The translations under genes were made by a program, and so were the position numbers. The notes under the pieces are model-generated. The model was not told the DNA's origin and ran no database searches. It saw nothing but the letters and a program-made list of their open reading frames with translations. DNA of 64,000 bases, taken from NCBI GenBank assembly GCA_021732995.1, contig JAKFWA010000012.1, forward strand, positions 1 through 64,000. Direction: 5' to 3'. This document shows, one piece after another, positions 38,201-53,200 of the stretch. This stretch comes from Planctomycetaceae bacterium. Its GTDB lineage: Bacteria; Planctomycetota; Planctomycetia; Planctomycetales; Planctomycetaceae. How positions within the stretch are numbered: the stretch's first letter is position 1; the number at the start of each line of letters is the position of its first letter.

Positions 38201-41200
38201 GAATGCCCGTGCTGCCCGACACACCGCCGACGTCCAGAGTGACTCCGAAATTGACTTCGGTCTTTGTTTGGCCGGCCTGCAATTCAATAACATGCAGACC
38301 GTCGTTGATCGTTGGATCTGGAGTTCCGCGCACGAAGCCGCTCTTCAACACCGTGCCGACTCGATACGACCGTGCCGATAGCAGGTTCGTAAAGACATAT
38401 TCGCCGACCACATCGTTGGGGTTGTTGGCATCGACCGCCCTCGTCACTCGTTTCGGCTCGGGCTCGACACCCGGCAGCTCGCCATTTGAGTCGAGGTCAA
38501 AGACACCGTTGCCATTGAGATCAAGGTAGACCTCCCAGCCTCCCAGTCCTGATTCCGTCAAGTCCTGGGTTCCGTTGTTATTGGTGTCCAGAAAGACGAC
38601 GCCGCGAATTTCCCCCGGCAGCGCGCGATTGCCGAAATGAATGTCCGCCTTTGCGTCGCCCGCACCCAACGTCACCGTATGACCCCGTCCGGGCGCATTG
38701 AGCAGCACACTGGCCGTATTGGAATCGCGATTAGCCGTCACGAAATCAATCCCGCCGTTGCCGTCGAAGTCCGCCAATGCCAGCCCCGAGGGACCGTCGC
38801 TGTCCGTCGGAAGCGATATGATTCGCGGTGTAGTTTCAAACAACCGCGTGGCGCCCTCGCCGCCATCGGGATCGACGCCCACCGTGATCGATTTTCCCAG
38901 TATGATCTGCGACGGATGAATGATGCCGTTACCGAGCCCGATGGCCGAACGCCGAGTCGCCGGTTCGTCTCCGTTCAGGACCAGTTTGAAACTCTGCAAC
39001 CCGGTTTCGTCTCCCGTTGCGCGGAACTTCACGGCTCCCAGCCGACCGAACTGCGTCGCGGTCTCGACATTGGTCCCGGCCGAGACGCCCTGCAAGTTGT
39101 TGACCCGACCAGCGACGACATCGACATTCTCAGCCTCGGCACTGCTGAAAATGCCTGATGCATCCACTGACGCCGTGTCTGTCGTTGACAATTTCGCGTC
39201 GAACAGCAGGTCGATTCCTGCAGCCAGAATCCCCCGCGTCGCATTGCCGACCGCCAGGCTCGATGGGTAGTCCGAGCGACCGCTGTCGAGCAGGTCGCGC
39301 ACCCAGACTTCGACAAAGAAGTCTTCGTCGGGCCCGACCGATGTCACCGACGTCGGCAACGTTACCAGAGACGGCTGCGCGGTCACGCTGCGAGTCACAA
39401 CGAGGGCGTACTCCAGAGTGCCCTGAGGACCTACGCTCACCTCGAAAGTGTCCTCGCCAACCAGCGACCCCTGATCGATGGCCCTGACCGTCAGCTTGGA
39501 AGGCGTCCGATCCTGATTCGCGAAGTAGGGCAAGTATGTCAGCGACAGCGAGTTGATCCCGACGACCTGCGCACTGACCAGCGCCGGGTTCGAGTTCGAA
39601 ACTTCGTAGGTCAGAGTTGCCCCGGCATCCACATCGCGGAACAGTGGTCTCAGATCGACGCTCTCCGCGGCATCGCCATCGCGGCGAACGCGATCGTCAA
39701 GCCCACTGCCCACGACGAACGGGGCTTCGTTAAGGTCCGTTACCGTAATCGTGAAATCGGCCGACCGATGTAGTCCCGCGGTGTCGGTCGCCTTCAAGGT
39801 TACCGAGTAACTGGACTTGGTTTCGAAGTCCAGGGACGCTTTGGTGAGCAGCATTCCACCGAACGAATCGAGCGTGAAGAATGCGCTGTCGATGCCGCTC
39901 AGGGTGACGTTGGCCAGATTGTTGTCCGGATCGAAAACCCCCGTCGGTCCAACCATGGTGCCAACTGCCGAGTTTTCATTCACTTGCAACGGCAGCACGG
40001 CGATCGTCGGGCGGCGATTCAACGGTAGCTCGAACGCTCCGATGTCAGCGACAGCTCCCCCTGCATCGTTGCCGTCTAGCACTCGTTCGAAACCTCGTTG
40101 ATCCACAGGCAGAGTAAAAACCGGATCTCCCGCATCAATCGCCTTGCTATAGATCAGCGTCTCACCGTCCTGCGTCACCCGCAACGAGTGCGTCAGAGGC
40201 GACCCGCCGTTGCCTGTCGACGGCCCGACTGTCGGTCCCCCGTTATTGGCCAGTGGCCCGAGCAGCGGATCGATCGCTGCTGACGTTCCAACGAGGTTGC
40301 CATTCTCTCCGTGCGTTAGCCCACTCGCCGAACCGACAAGACCAATCAAGTTGTGTCCGTCCGAGACGAACGCCCCGTTCACATCGCGGTTGCTGGTCAT
40401 CGCTGTATTGGTCGCGATGAGAGAGTTTCTCAACCGGGCAGTCCCCGACACGACCGAAATTCCGCCGCCGGAACGAGCCGCGTGGTTCTCTGCGACCGTC
40501 ACATTATTAAGCTGTAGCGTCCCCGTCTGATGTGAGATCCCACCCCCGTCTGTATCGACACTATTGCCCGAGAACGTTGAATTGAAGACATCCGCGTTAC
40601 CCCGCAGGGATAATGCCCCGCCGATCCGATTGAGCGTGCCCCCGGTACCGATCGCTTGATTGTGATCGAAGCTGCTACCGTTGATCACCACCAGCGACCC
40701 ATCATCCGCCGAGACCGCCCCGCCGTTGGCTTGCCCGGATGTGCCGCTGGTCTGCGCGACGTTCTGAGTGAAGCTGCTGTCGATGATCGCGAGAGCCGTG
40801 CCGTCGTCATTGAAGACGGCGCCACCGCGCGCCTCACCATTTGCCGCGGCAATCACCTGATTGCCACTGAAGAGTGACCCGATGATGGTGGCGCCGCTGG
40901 CGGTGTAAATCGCACCGCCGCCAGACACTGCGCGGTTATTAACAAAGGCACTGCTGGTGATGCCGATGGGAATGACGAGCGGCGTGCCCGTGCTGATCGA
41001 CGTCGCTATCGCACCGCCCAGTCCGCTGGGGCCGATCGACAGGTTATTGGCAAACGTCGTTTGCGAGATCGTCGCGCCGCCGGTGTTGCGCAGGAAGATC
41101 GCACCCCCAGTGCGTGCTCTGTTCGCTGAGAACTCGCTGTCCGTGATGGTCAGCGCGCCCCGATTGTCGATCGCCCCGCCGTCCTGCAACGCTTCGAGAT

Positions 41201-44200
41201 CTCCGTTGCGCAACGTCAGTCCGATGAGACTGAGCGTCACGCTGCTGTTCCTCACATCAAACACCCGATCGAGCGTACCGGCATCCAGGATCGTTTGTCC
41301 TGCCCCCGCTCCGCGTATGACCAGACTGCCACTGGTCACATCCAGATCGCCAGTCACCGCGAGTTCCTCAGAGCGACCGGCTCTCGTCAGTGTATAAGTT
41401 CCTGCCGGGATGACGATTTCTCTGGTCCCCGCAGGTGCGACATTGAGTTCCATGATCGCCGCGCGCAGCGTGACTTCGTTGGACACGCCTGTGTTGACCG
41501 CACCGTCGCCCACGGTGAGATCCGGCTTGTCCAGGGGACTGTTGACCGTCAGCACGACATGGTCTGCAGTTGAGACGGGGACTGTTTGGTCCGCGAGCGG
41601 ATCGAACGTGTTTGCCGAGGATGCGTCCACGACGCTCACGGTGATCAGCGAGTTCTGAGTTCCGTCAATGATCCCGTCACTGACGCCGGTCACCGTTACT
41701 GTTTGCGCGATGTTCCAGTTGGCTGATGTAAATGTGAGCGTTGCGGCCGAGACCGCCGCTTCGTCAGTGTCGCCGCTTGTTACGGAAAGAACGACATCGG
41801 AGACAGGTTGCCCGTTCAGCACGACAGTAAACGTATCTGTTGTTCCGCTCTCGCTGACGAATAATGCCGAGCCACTTGATACCGCAATCGTGAAACCCGC
41901 CAGCTCATTGTCAGCCGTTGATACGATCACGGTCTGATCGGCTATCGGATCGAAGTTATTGTCAGAGGACTCGTCCACTACGTTCAGAATGATGCTTGAG
42001 TTCTGCAATCCATCAACGAAGGTGTCGTCGATTCCGGTCACTGTGACCGTCTGCGCAACGTTCCAGTTCGCGGTGGTGAAGGTCAGTGTGGTGACAGAGA
42101 CGGTCGCTTCCCCGGTATCGCTGCTAGTGACGGACAGGACCACATTCGAATCCGGCTGCGCATTCAGCACGACAGTGAAAGTATCTGTCAGGCCGGTCTC
42201 ACTGACGCTCGTGCCCGCACCTGACTCGGCGATCGTGAATCCTGCGAAGTCGTCATTCGTGGTGGAAACCGCCACAATCTGGTCGGCCAGGGGATCAAAG
42301 CTGTTGTCGGAAGAGCCATCCACCACGCTCACAGTGATGGTCGAGTTTTGCAGCCCGTCAACCACGTCATCGTCCACTCCGGTCACCGTCACCGTTTGCG
42401 GGACGTTCCAGTTCGCGGGTGTGAATGTGAGTATTGATGCGGAAACCGTCGCCTCGCTGGCATCGCTCGCACTTACCGAGAACACCACATTCGAAGTCGG
42501 TTGCTGGTCGAGAACCACCAGGAAGGTATCCGTCGTCCCCGCTTCGGTGACGCTCGTCTCGCCTCCTGACTGGGTGACAGTAAATCCTGCAGCGTCATTG
42601 TCGATCGTTGAGACGGTTACGGTCTGATCAGCCAGTGAATCAAAGGCATTGTCCGATGAGGCATCGACCACGCTGACGGTGATGATCGAATCCCGCGCCC
42701 CATCGACCTGAACGTCGTTTGCCCCCGTCACGGTGATTGTCTGGGCAACATTCCAATTCGCCGAAGTAAATGTCAGGGTCGGCGGTGCGACCGTTGACTC
42801 GAGCGTATTATTGCTTGTCACTGAAAACACGACGTTTGCAGCGGGCTGCGAGGTTAGTACAACCGTGATTGTATCCGTCGTTCCGGACTCGTTAACGACT
42901 GTCGATCCGTCAGGCTGCACGACTCTGAAGCCAGCGATATTGATCGTAATTGTCGCGGTGGTTGTTCTGGATGCACCAGGGCCCCCATCGGTGACTTGCA
43001 CCGTCAGCGGGACTGATCCCAAGGAGCCATTCAAGTTTGTCCTGTTGGAAACGCTAATCGCTCCCGTCACGGGGTTAATGGCGAATATCCCCAGGGAATT
43101 GCCAGCGATAATGGCATAGGTTAAAGCATTCGGAGTGTCAGTGTCAGTCGCCGTCACCGTTCCGACCAGGGTGCCATCGGTTGCGTTCTCTGCGACATTC
43201 AGGCTCGTATTAGACAGGACAGGATCAAACTCATTGGTATCAGTCACCGTGACACTAATCGTCTGCGTAGTCGTCCCGCCGCGCCCGTCACTGGCCTGCA
43301 CCTGTACCTGATAAATGTTGTCCGAATTGCTATCTGTCGGACTTTCAAAGTTGGGAGCCGCCTTAAACTGCAAGTTGCCACTGCTGATCTGGAACCTAGC
43401 CGCATCGGCGCCGCCAACAACAGAAAACGACACGCTATCCAGGTTGATATCAGTTGCGGTCAGAGTCACCACTGCAGTGGTATTTTCAATGACGTTGAGC
43501 GTCGACTGCGATGTAAAAGTCGGTGCTTCGTTAAGACGTTTTAAGAATAGAATATGCAACGCCCCGCGATCCGTGCCGTTCGTGTCGTCCGCAACGGCTC
43601 CCACTGCCAACTCTATAACACCGTCTCCATCTATGTCGCCCACCGATGTCACTAACCAACCGAAGTAGTCTCCGTTTGCCAGGCTGGGGACGCCGTTCGT
43701 GCTACTGGCCAGCTTCACGGCACCCTTTGCTGTGCCGTTGGCGTTGAGTAGTACCACGTGGACTGCGCCGCGATCAGCACCCCCTGAGTTCTCTCCGACC
43801 GCGCCCACCGCGATATCAGTCACGCCGTCGCCATCAAGGTCGCCCAGCGACGCAACGGAAGTTCCAAAAAAGTCTGAGTCCGTCAATAGAGGGCCACTTG
43901 CGCTACTGGTGATCTTCTGGTTGCTCTTTACGGTGCCGTTCGCGTTCAGCAGCAGCACGTACGCGGCGCCGCGATTGTAGCCACCCGTGTCATCGTGCAT
44001 GCTTCCAACAGCCAAGTCTGTAACACCATCCCCGTCCAGGTCACCCAGCGACGCGACGGAACGACCGAAGTAGTCCCCGTTTGTGAGTACAGGCCCACCA
44101 TTCGTGTTGTTGGCAATCTTCAAGCTGCTCCTCACCGTGCCATTCGAGTTCAACAATAGCACATGCACGGCTCCGCGATAGTTGCCCCCCGTATCATCGC

Positions 44201-47200
44201 CAAACGCCCCGACGGCCAGATCGGTCACGCCATCGCCATCCAGATCGCCCAGTGATGTTATGGCCCAGCCCAAGCGGTCAGCATCTGTGAGTGTGGGGCC
44301 GCCGTTCGTGCCACTGGCGATTTTGAGACTGCTTTTCAATGTGCCGTTTGCGTTTAGTAGCAGCACATATACGGCGCCGCGATCGGCGTTCGTTCCGCCT
44401 CCAGTATCGTCGCTGTGAGCTCCCACGGCTAAATCGGTCACGCCGTCTCCGTCTAGGTCGCCGAGCGATGCTACTGATGTACCGAAGTAGTCAGTGACCG
44501 CGAGTGTGGGAAGGCCGGTAGTGCCGTTGGCAATCTTCACATTGCTCTTTACGGTGCCATTGGCATTCATGAATTGCACGTACACAGCCCCGCGACCAGA
44601 ATTTTCACCTCTGGCTCCGACAGCCAAATCGTTGACGCCGTCCCCATCAAAATCGCCCAGCGATGCTACGGAACTGCCGAATCTGTCGGAGTTCGCGAGG
44701 GCGGGGCCGCCATTTGTACTACTGGCGATCTTCACGGTGTGATCTGCGGTGCCATCACTGCGGAGCGCAATCGTCGCTGCATAGTCTTCCACTTCACCGC
44801 CCGTCGCCGAGCCGGTGGCATTCGCGGCGGCGATGTCCGAACTCAAGCGGAAGCGAGCGTAGGTGGCTCCCGCACCAGTCGTCGTCGGGATTGTTGGGAA
44901 AGTCAGTGTGAACGTGCCGTTGTTGGTCGAATTGGGAACCGTAACCGATGTTCGCTCGGTCGCGTTGTCAAACACACCATCGCGGTTGAGATCGATCCAC
45001 CCGTAGAGCGTTGTTGCGAAACCAGTCTTATTGGTCGCTCGGACGCGCACCGCCGGGGCTGAGCCGACAGTCAGTAACAAGTCTTGCGCTGGTTCGATCA
45101 GGCCATCCTCGTCATCTGCCAATGTCGTGCTGTCGTCGCCGTTGGCCCGAGCATTCTGCGTGGCATTGGCCTCGCCATCGACCCGGGCTCCCAAGAACAA
45201 CGTCGTCAGCGTTGCTGCGATGTCATGACTCGGCCCGCCGTTGTCCAGCAGCGTTTGATAATTCCCAAGACCGGTTCCCGTGCTAGAATCCGGGGCATCA
45301 CCAAAGTCGGTCGCGGGGTTCAGGTGCAGCACATAAACCGCACCCCGATTGGACCCCACTGTATCGTCAGTTATTGCTCCGACAGCGAGGTCAGGTAACC
45401 CGTCCCCATTGAGATCTCCCAAAGACGCGACTGCGAATCCAAAGCGATCATCAAGCGCCAGCGTTGGGCCGCCACCTGAGCCATTGGCAACTTTCACACT
45501 TCGTTTCACCGTCGCGTTGGAATTCAAGAGCAGCACATACGCCGCTCCGCTGGATGTGCCGCTTGTGCTGTCGCCGATCGCTCCCACGATCAGGTCAGTG
45601 ACGCCGTCCCCATTCAGGTCGCCGGCGGATGCCAGTGAACTGCCAAACTGATCGAAATTCGCAAGCGTCGGAGTGCCGTTGCTACCGTTCGACAGCTTCA
45701 AGGTACTCCGCACGGTTCCGTTGCTATTGAGCATCAACACATGCACCGCTCCGCGATATGCACCCCCTGAGTCATCGCCTCTCGCTCCGACGGCCAGTTC
45801 CGTAACTCCGTCACCGTCCAGATCACCAAGCGACGTCACAGACCCTCCGAATCGGTCGTTGTCTAACAACGAAAGGCCTCCGCCACTTCCACTCGCAATT
45901 TTCTGACTGCCTTTCACCGTGCCATTCGAGTTCAGGAACAACACATAGACCGCACCGCGCGACGAACCTCCGGTGTCGTCACCATAGGCACTCACCGCAA
46001 CATCGGTCGTACCATCTCCGTCGAGATCCCCCAGCGACGCCACCGATGTGCCGAAGACGTCAGAGTTAGCGAGAGTGCCGAACCCGTTCAGACCATTGGC
46101 GATTTTTACGCTGCTTTTCACGGAGCCATTCGCACTCAACAGCAGCACATAGATGGCTCCGCGATCGTCTCCACCGGTGTCGTCTCCGTAAGACCCGACA
46201 AGGATGTCTGTGATACCATCCCCGTCGAGATCTCCGAGCGAGGCCACACTACGTCCGAAGCGGGCGTTATCATCAAGCACCGGACCACCATTGGTGCTAT
46301 TCGAAATCTTGAGTTGATTCTTAATTGTGCCATTTGCATTCATGAATTGCACAAAGACCGCGCCGTTACTTGTCCTTCCAGTGCTATCGCCAGGGGCGCC
46401 TACGGCCAGGTCAGGCACACCATCGCCGTCGAAATCACCGAGCGATGTGATGGACATTCCAAAGTTGTCGTCATTGGCGAGTATCGGTCCACCGTTGATA
46501 CCATGCGCAATCTTTATGCTCGCCGTTCGATCCACGGTTCCGTCGCTGCGTTGCACCAGTGCTGCCGAGTAGTCCTCAACTTCGCCGCCACTCGCAGCGC
46601 CCGTGGAGTTCGCCGCAGCGATGTCAGTGCTCAAACGGAAACGCGCGTAGGTTGCACCGGCGGCAGTGCCGATCGGGATCGTAGGGAACGCCAACGTGAA
46701 GATGCCGTTGTTTGTCGAGTTAGGGACATTGATCGAAGTCCGCTCGGTCGAGTTGTCGAACACACCATCCCGGTTGAAGTCGATCCAGCCGTAAAGCGTC
46801 GCCGCCGAGCCAGTCGTGTTTGTCGCCCGCACGCGCACGACGGGAGCCGAGCCGACTGTTAGCACCAGGTCCTCGCGGGGTTCGATGACACCGTTCTCGT
46901 CATCCGTCGTCACCGAGCTGACGAGATCATCACCCGCCGCCCTGACATTCGCGTTGGCGGCGACTTCGCCATCGACACCGCTTCCCAAGAACAACGTCGT
47001 GCGAGTGGTGAACGTCGCATGGCTCGGACCATTGTTCGCCACCGTCGTCTGATAGTCTCCAGTACCAGTCGCAGCGGTCGTATCCGGCGCATCTCCAAAG
47101 TCCATGCCGGCATTTAAGAAGAGCACATGCACGGCACCTCGTTGTGTTCCGATGGTGGAGTCATCGCGTGCCCCGACGGCGAGTTCGGGCAGCCCATCTC

Positions 47201-50200
47201 CATCGAGATCGCCCAGCGGCGACAACGCCGAACCGAAGTTGCCACCTGTTCCCAGCGAGCTGACACCGTTGATTCCCTGAGCGAGCTTCACGCTGGTTTT
47301 TACGGTGCCGTTCGCATTCAACGTGAGCACATAGGCGGCGCCAGTGTTGCTGCCTCCCGTATCGTCGTTGCGCGCGCTGACGACCATGTCCGGGATGCCG
47401 TCGCCGTTCACGTCACCCAGACCGGCAATTGCCATCCCAAAGCGGTCATCGGAGCCGAGTCCGGTCATGCCACCGGCCCCGTTGCGAACCTTGGTATGGC
47501 TCTTCACGGTGCCATTCGCATTCAGCAGCAAGACGTAGACGACTCCCTCGTTCGCGCCGGATGCGTAATCGCCGTAGCCGCCAATCGCCAGATCGCCGAT
47601 GCCATCGCCATCGACGTCCCCCAGCGATGCCACCGCGCGCCCCATGTAGTCGCCATTGGCAAACGACGGCATGCCATTCGTGCCGCTGCCCAGCTTGAGG
47701 CTGCTCTTCACGGTGCCATTCGAATTCATGGACAGGAGATAAACAGCACCACGATTGAGCCCATAGGTGTCATCGATAGATCCGACAGCCAGGTCAGTGA
47801 TGCCATCACCATCGCGATCACCAATCGCAGCGATCGACCTGCCAAAACCAGCGTCCGCGCCGATACTTGGCAGTCCGTTGCTTCCCGGTGCCAACTTCAG
47901 ATGGCTTTTCACGCTGCCGTTCGAGTTCATCAGCAGCACATACAACGCATTCTCAACGTGAACTCCGACGACGATGTCTCCGACGCCGTCCCCATCCAGA
48001 TCCCCCAGCGATGCGATCGATGAGCCGAAGTAGTTGTTGTTAAAGAAAGACAACTTGCTGTTCGTGTTGTCGGCAATAATCTGGCTGCTTTTCACGGTGC
48101 CGTTCGAGTTCATGAACTGGATATGCACCGCACCGCGATTCGTCCCATTGGTGTCATCGCGAAGCAAACTCGCGGCCAAGTCTGGCACGCCGTCTTGATT
48201 CAGATCGCCGATCCCGGCGACCGCGAATCCGTAGAGATCCCCATCATCCAACATTGGGCCTCCGTTCCCGTCCGGGACGTGCCCAATCCGGCGGTTCTTG
48301 GAACCAGCGGAAGTTCCGTCCGTGCTGTACTGCATCGTCGCGGCGTAGTCCTCAACCTCGCCCCCAGTCGCCGCTCCAGTGGAATTCGCGGCCGCGACAT
48401 CAGTGCTCAGCCGGAAACGCGCGTACGTGCTACCTGCCGCCGTACCTAACGGAATCGTCGGGAATGTCAGTGTGAACGCGCCGTTGCTGGTGGCGTTTGG
48501 CACCGTCACCGAAGTCTGCTCGGTCGAGTTATCGAACACACCGTCTCGGTTGATGTCGATCCAGCCATAGAGCGTCGCCGTCGAGCCGGTGGTGTTTGTG
48601 GCTCGTACGCGCACCTTGGGAGCGGTGCCAACTGTCAGCACCAAGTCATGATCGGGTTCGTTGACTCCGTCTTCATCGTCTGACGTCGTGGAGTCATCAC
48701 CATTCGCCCGCGTGTTTGCGGCGGCGTTGGACTCACCATCCACTCGACCTCCAAGGTAGAGCGTGAATTTCGTTAATCCGATGTCATGGCTTGGTCCGCC
48801 ATTGGCCACGAGTGTCTGATAATTTCCGGTGCCTGTGCCGGATGTCGTGTCGGGTGCATCGCCAAAATCCGTCGCGGGATTGAACGACATGAGATACAGC
48901 GCGCCTTTGTTGTTGCCCCCTCCCGTGTCGTCGTAGACCGCTCCGACGGCGAGTTCCGTTAGACCGTCTCCATCCAGGTCGCCAAGACTGGTCATCGACC
49001 GACCAAACCGTCCGGTGTTGCCGAGCGTCGGGCCTCCGTTGGTGTTGTCAGCCAACTTGGTGAAGCCCTTCACGGTTCCGTCACTCTTCATGGAGAGCAC
49101 CCACACCGCGCCGCGTTCTTGACCGCCCGTATTGTCCTCTTCCCCTCCCACAGCGATCTCAGGCAGTCCGTCGCCATCCAGGTCACTCAGATTTGCGAGA
49201 GATGTGCCGAAGACGCCAGCGCCGGGAAGTGTCGGACCACCGTTCAGATTGTGGGCGATTTCCCTGTAACTCTGGACGGTGCCGTTCGAATTCAGGAACA
49301 GCACGAACGCCGATCCAAAGCCGTTGCCTCCGGTGTCGCGAGAGTTCGCGCCGACCATGAGATCGGTCACGCCATCGCCATTGAGATCGCCGAGACTCGC
49401 CACGTGAGCGCCAAATGCATCGTTCGCAGCCAATGCTCCCGCCGTACCCAATGCTCCTGTGGGTAATCCACCATTCCCGCCCGAAATCTTCTTCGTCTGT
49501 GAACTCTTCACGGTTCCGTCTGAGTTCATAAACAGGACATAAACAGCTCCCGTGTCGGTCACACTTTGCGAGTCACCAAAGAGCGCCCCCACCGCCATGT
49601 CTGGGACACTATCGCCATCAAGGTCACCCAAACTCGTCACCGACGCCCCGAAGAAATCGTCGACTGCGAGCGTCGGGCCGCCGTTCCCGCTATAGATCTT
49701 CTTGGAACTTGCAACGGTCCCGCTTGAAGTCATGAAGAGGACATAGACCGCTCCAGTCGCACTCCCACCTTGGCTGTCACCTGTAGCCCCGACTGCCAGA
49801 TCAATGACCCCGTCACCATTTACATCCCCGAGGTTTGCAACACTCCCACGAAGCGAAACCCCAGCAAGTCCGCCACCGACTCCACTGGCGAGTATCTTTG
49901 ACTCTTTGATGGATCCATTCGAGTTCATGAACAGCACATAAAGTGCTCCAGCATCAGTCCCACCGGTGTCGTCATTCGGCACGACAACAGCGAGGTCCGT
50001 CGTCCCGTCTCCGTTCAAATCACCAAGATTTGCCATGCGGATACCGAATCGGGCGTCATCACCCAACGTGGGTAGATTCGTCGTCCCGCTGGCGAACTTC
50101 ACGGTCTTCGCGCTGTTGACCGTGCTATCGCTGCGATAGCTGATGGTGGCGACATAGTCCTCGACTTCGCCGCCGACTGCTGCTCCAGTTGAATTCGCTG

Positions 50201-53200
50201 CCGCCACATCGGAACTCAGGCGGAAGCGAGCATACGTGGTTCCTGCGGTAGTGCCGCCGGGGATCGTCGGGAATGTCAGCCTGAACGTGCCGTTGTTTGT
50301 CGAATTGGGGACCGTCACTGAGGTCCATTCGGTCACGTTGTCGAACACGCCATCGCGGTTGAAGTCGATCCAGCCGTAAAGCGTCGCCGCGGAGCCCGTC
50401 GTATTGGTTGCACGGACTCGCACGACGGGAGTAGAGCCAACGGTTACTAGCAGCTCCTGAGCGGGCTCGATCACTCCATCGTCGTCGTCGGACGTCGTGG
50501 AGTCGTCGCCATTCGCCCGCGCGTTCTGAGTCGCGTTGGCTTCGCCGTCGACTCGCGCTCCCAGGAACAACGTGGATCGGGTCAGAGCGATTTCGTGACT
50601 TGGGCCGTTGTTGGCGAGCAGAGTCTGGTAGTTACCAGTCCCGGTTCCCGAACTCGTATCAGGAGCGTCACCGAAGTCGGTCGAGGGATTCAAGAAGAGC
50701 ACATGCACCGCACCGCGATCGGCACCGCCTGCGGCATCCAATACCCCGACGGCCAAGTCGGTCAAGCCATCGCCATCGATGTCGCCCAACGAAGCCAAGC
50801 CAACGCCGAACTTGTCCGAGTTGGCCAGCGCGGGGCCGCCGTTTGTTCCGCTGGCTAACTTCGCAGTGCTCTTCACCGAACCGTTCGCATTCAGCAACAG
50901 GATGTGGATAGCCCCGCGGTTTGCTCCTCCTGAGTCATCCTGATACGCCCCGACGGCCAGATCGGTCACACCGTCGCCGTCGAGGTCCCCCAACGACGCC
51001 AAGGTCGCGCCAAAGACGTCAGCGTTCTCAAGCAACAGGCCGACAGGTGAGCCACTCGCAATCCGGGCGTGAGACTGCACGGTGCCATTCGCATTCATGA
51101 AGAGCACATAGACCGCACCGCGATCCGTGCCGTTGATGTCATCCCGATAGGCGCCTACCGCGAGATCGGTCACGCCGTCGCCGTTCATATCACCCAGCGA
51201 GGCCACTGAAACGCCAAAGAGATCGCCAGTCCCCAGCGTGGGGCCGCCGGGCGTGCCGGTGGCGATCTTACTACCGCTCTTCACGGAGCCATTCGCATTC
51301 ATAAACAGCACGAAGACCGCACCGCCACGAGTCACCCCATTCGTGGTATGTTCAGCGGCGCCGACGACCAGCTCGGAGATCCCATCGCCATCCCAATCGC
51401 CTACGGATGCCAGCGAGCGTCCGAACATGTCGCCAGCTACGAGGGTCTCGCCGCCGATGTCACCATTGGTGATCTTCCTATGACTCTGCACCGTGCCGTT
51501 CGCATTCATGAAGAGCACATAGACCGCGCCGACGTCCGCACCTTCACCGGTTGCCCCGACGGCAATATCGGTCACTCCGTCGCCATTCAAATCACCCAGC
51601 GATGCCACAGCGCGACCGAAGGCATCACCGTCCGTGAGTGTCGGGCCGCTGCCGCTGATGATCGGCATCTTGCTCTGCACGGTGCCGTTCGCGTTCATGA
51701 ATTGCACATAGATCGCGCCGCGATCCGTGCCAGGCAAGTCATCCAGATGGGCTCCGACGACCACATCCGTCACGCCGTCACCGTTCAGGTCACCCACGGA
51801 CGCGATGGAACTGCCAAAGATGTCGCTGGTTCCCAGTTCGGGGCCACCCTCCGCGTTGTTCGCGATTTTCTTACTCTTTGTATTGTTAACTGTGCCGTCA
51901 CTGCGTCTGATGATTGTCGCGACGTGGTCTTCAACCTCACCGCCAGCAGCGGCACCGGTTGCGTTGGCAGCCGCAGCGTCCGAACTCAAGCGGAAGCGGG
52001 CGTAGGTCGTTCCGGCGGCGGTGCCGTTCGGAATCGTGAGGAACGTGAGATTGAATCTGCCGCCACTCGTCGCGGTTGGTACAGAGACCGAAGTTCGCTC
52101 TGTCGCGTTGTCAAATACGCCGTCGCGGTTGAAGTCGATCCAGCCGTAAAGCATCGCTGCCGAGCCGGTCGTATTCGTGGCCCGCACACGTACGACTGGA
52201 ACTGAGCCGACCGTCAACAACAAATCCTGAGCTGGCTCGATCAAACCATCTTCGTCATCCGGTAGTGTCGTGATGTCGTCACCGATCGCGCGTGCGTTCT
52301 GAGTGGCGTCTGACTCACCATCAACTCGGGCTCCCAGGAAGAGCGTCGTCTGGGTCGTGGAGATAACGTGACTGGCTCCTCCATTGGCGAGCAGTGTTTG
52401 ATAGTTGCCGACTCCAGTTCCAGCGCTGGTGTCTGGTGCGTCGCCGAAGTCTGAATCGTTCGATTGTCCCGATGTTGTTCCGGCAGAGGTTTCGCGCGTG
52501 TTGAGCAGGATCGACAGTTTTTTCGTGCTTTGATTCAGCACCACCAGGTCGAGCGCGCCGTCGCCGTCGACGTCAGCGGCGTTCAGAGCGACGGGGGTCA
52601 TTTCGCCAGCGAAGGTCACGGGACTCAGGAATGCTTCGTCGTCCGGGAACGTCGCGTCGCCTCGATTGAGAAACACGGCGACCGATGAGCCCGACTTCGA
52701 TTCTTTGTTTGCAACGGCGAGATCCACGAAGCCGTCCGCGTTGAAGTCCGCCGAGGTCAACGCCGATGGAGACAGACCGCCCGAGTTGATCGTCGCTCCG
52801 GCCGTGAATGTCCCGCTGCCGGAATTCTCGTAGAACGTGAGCGAGTTCGGTGCGGAAATCGCGACCACCAGATCGAGATCGTTGTCCTGATCGAAGTCGG
52901 CCAGTGCACTAGCGCTCGGGGCTGAACTCAGCGTCAGCGGCGAACTCACGGAAAAATTACCGCTGCCGTTGTTGAGCAACACCTGCACGTTGTGAGCGTC
53001 GCCGTTGGTCACAATCAAATCCAGAGCGGAGTCCGCGTTCAATCGGCCTGCCGTCAGCGATGTCGGCTTTGCTCCGACAGACTGCGGAGTTCCCAGGACG
53101 AAGTTATTCCCGCCCTGATTCCGCAGCAGTGTGACCGTATTGGTGATGTCGCTGGCGACTACCAGATCGATGCGGCCATCACCGGTAAAATCGGCGGCGG

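Noticed and set aside
43550-52460. Regular repeats that could suggest a CRISPR array or minisatellite
   Set aside because: Periods of about 180 bp and 1.78 kb, all in one reading frame and encoding FG-GAP and GEVED folds; no short repeat/spacer pattern.
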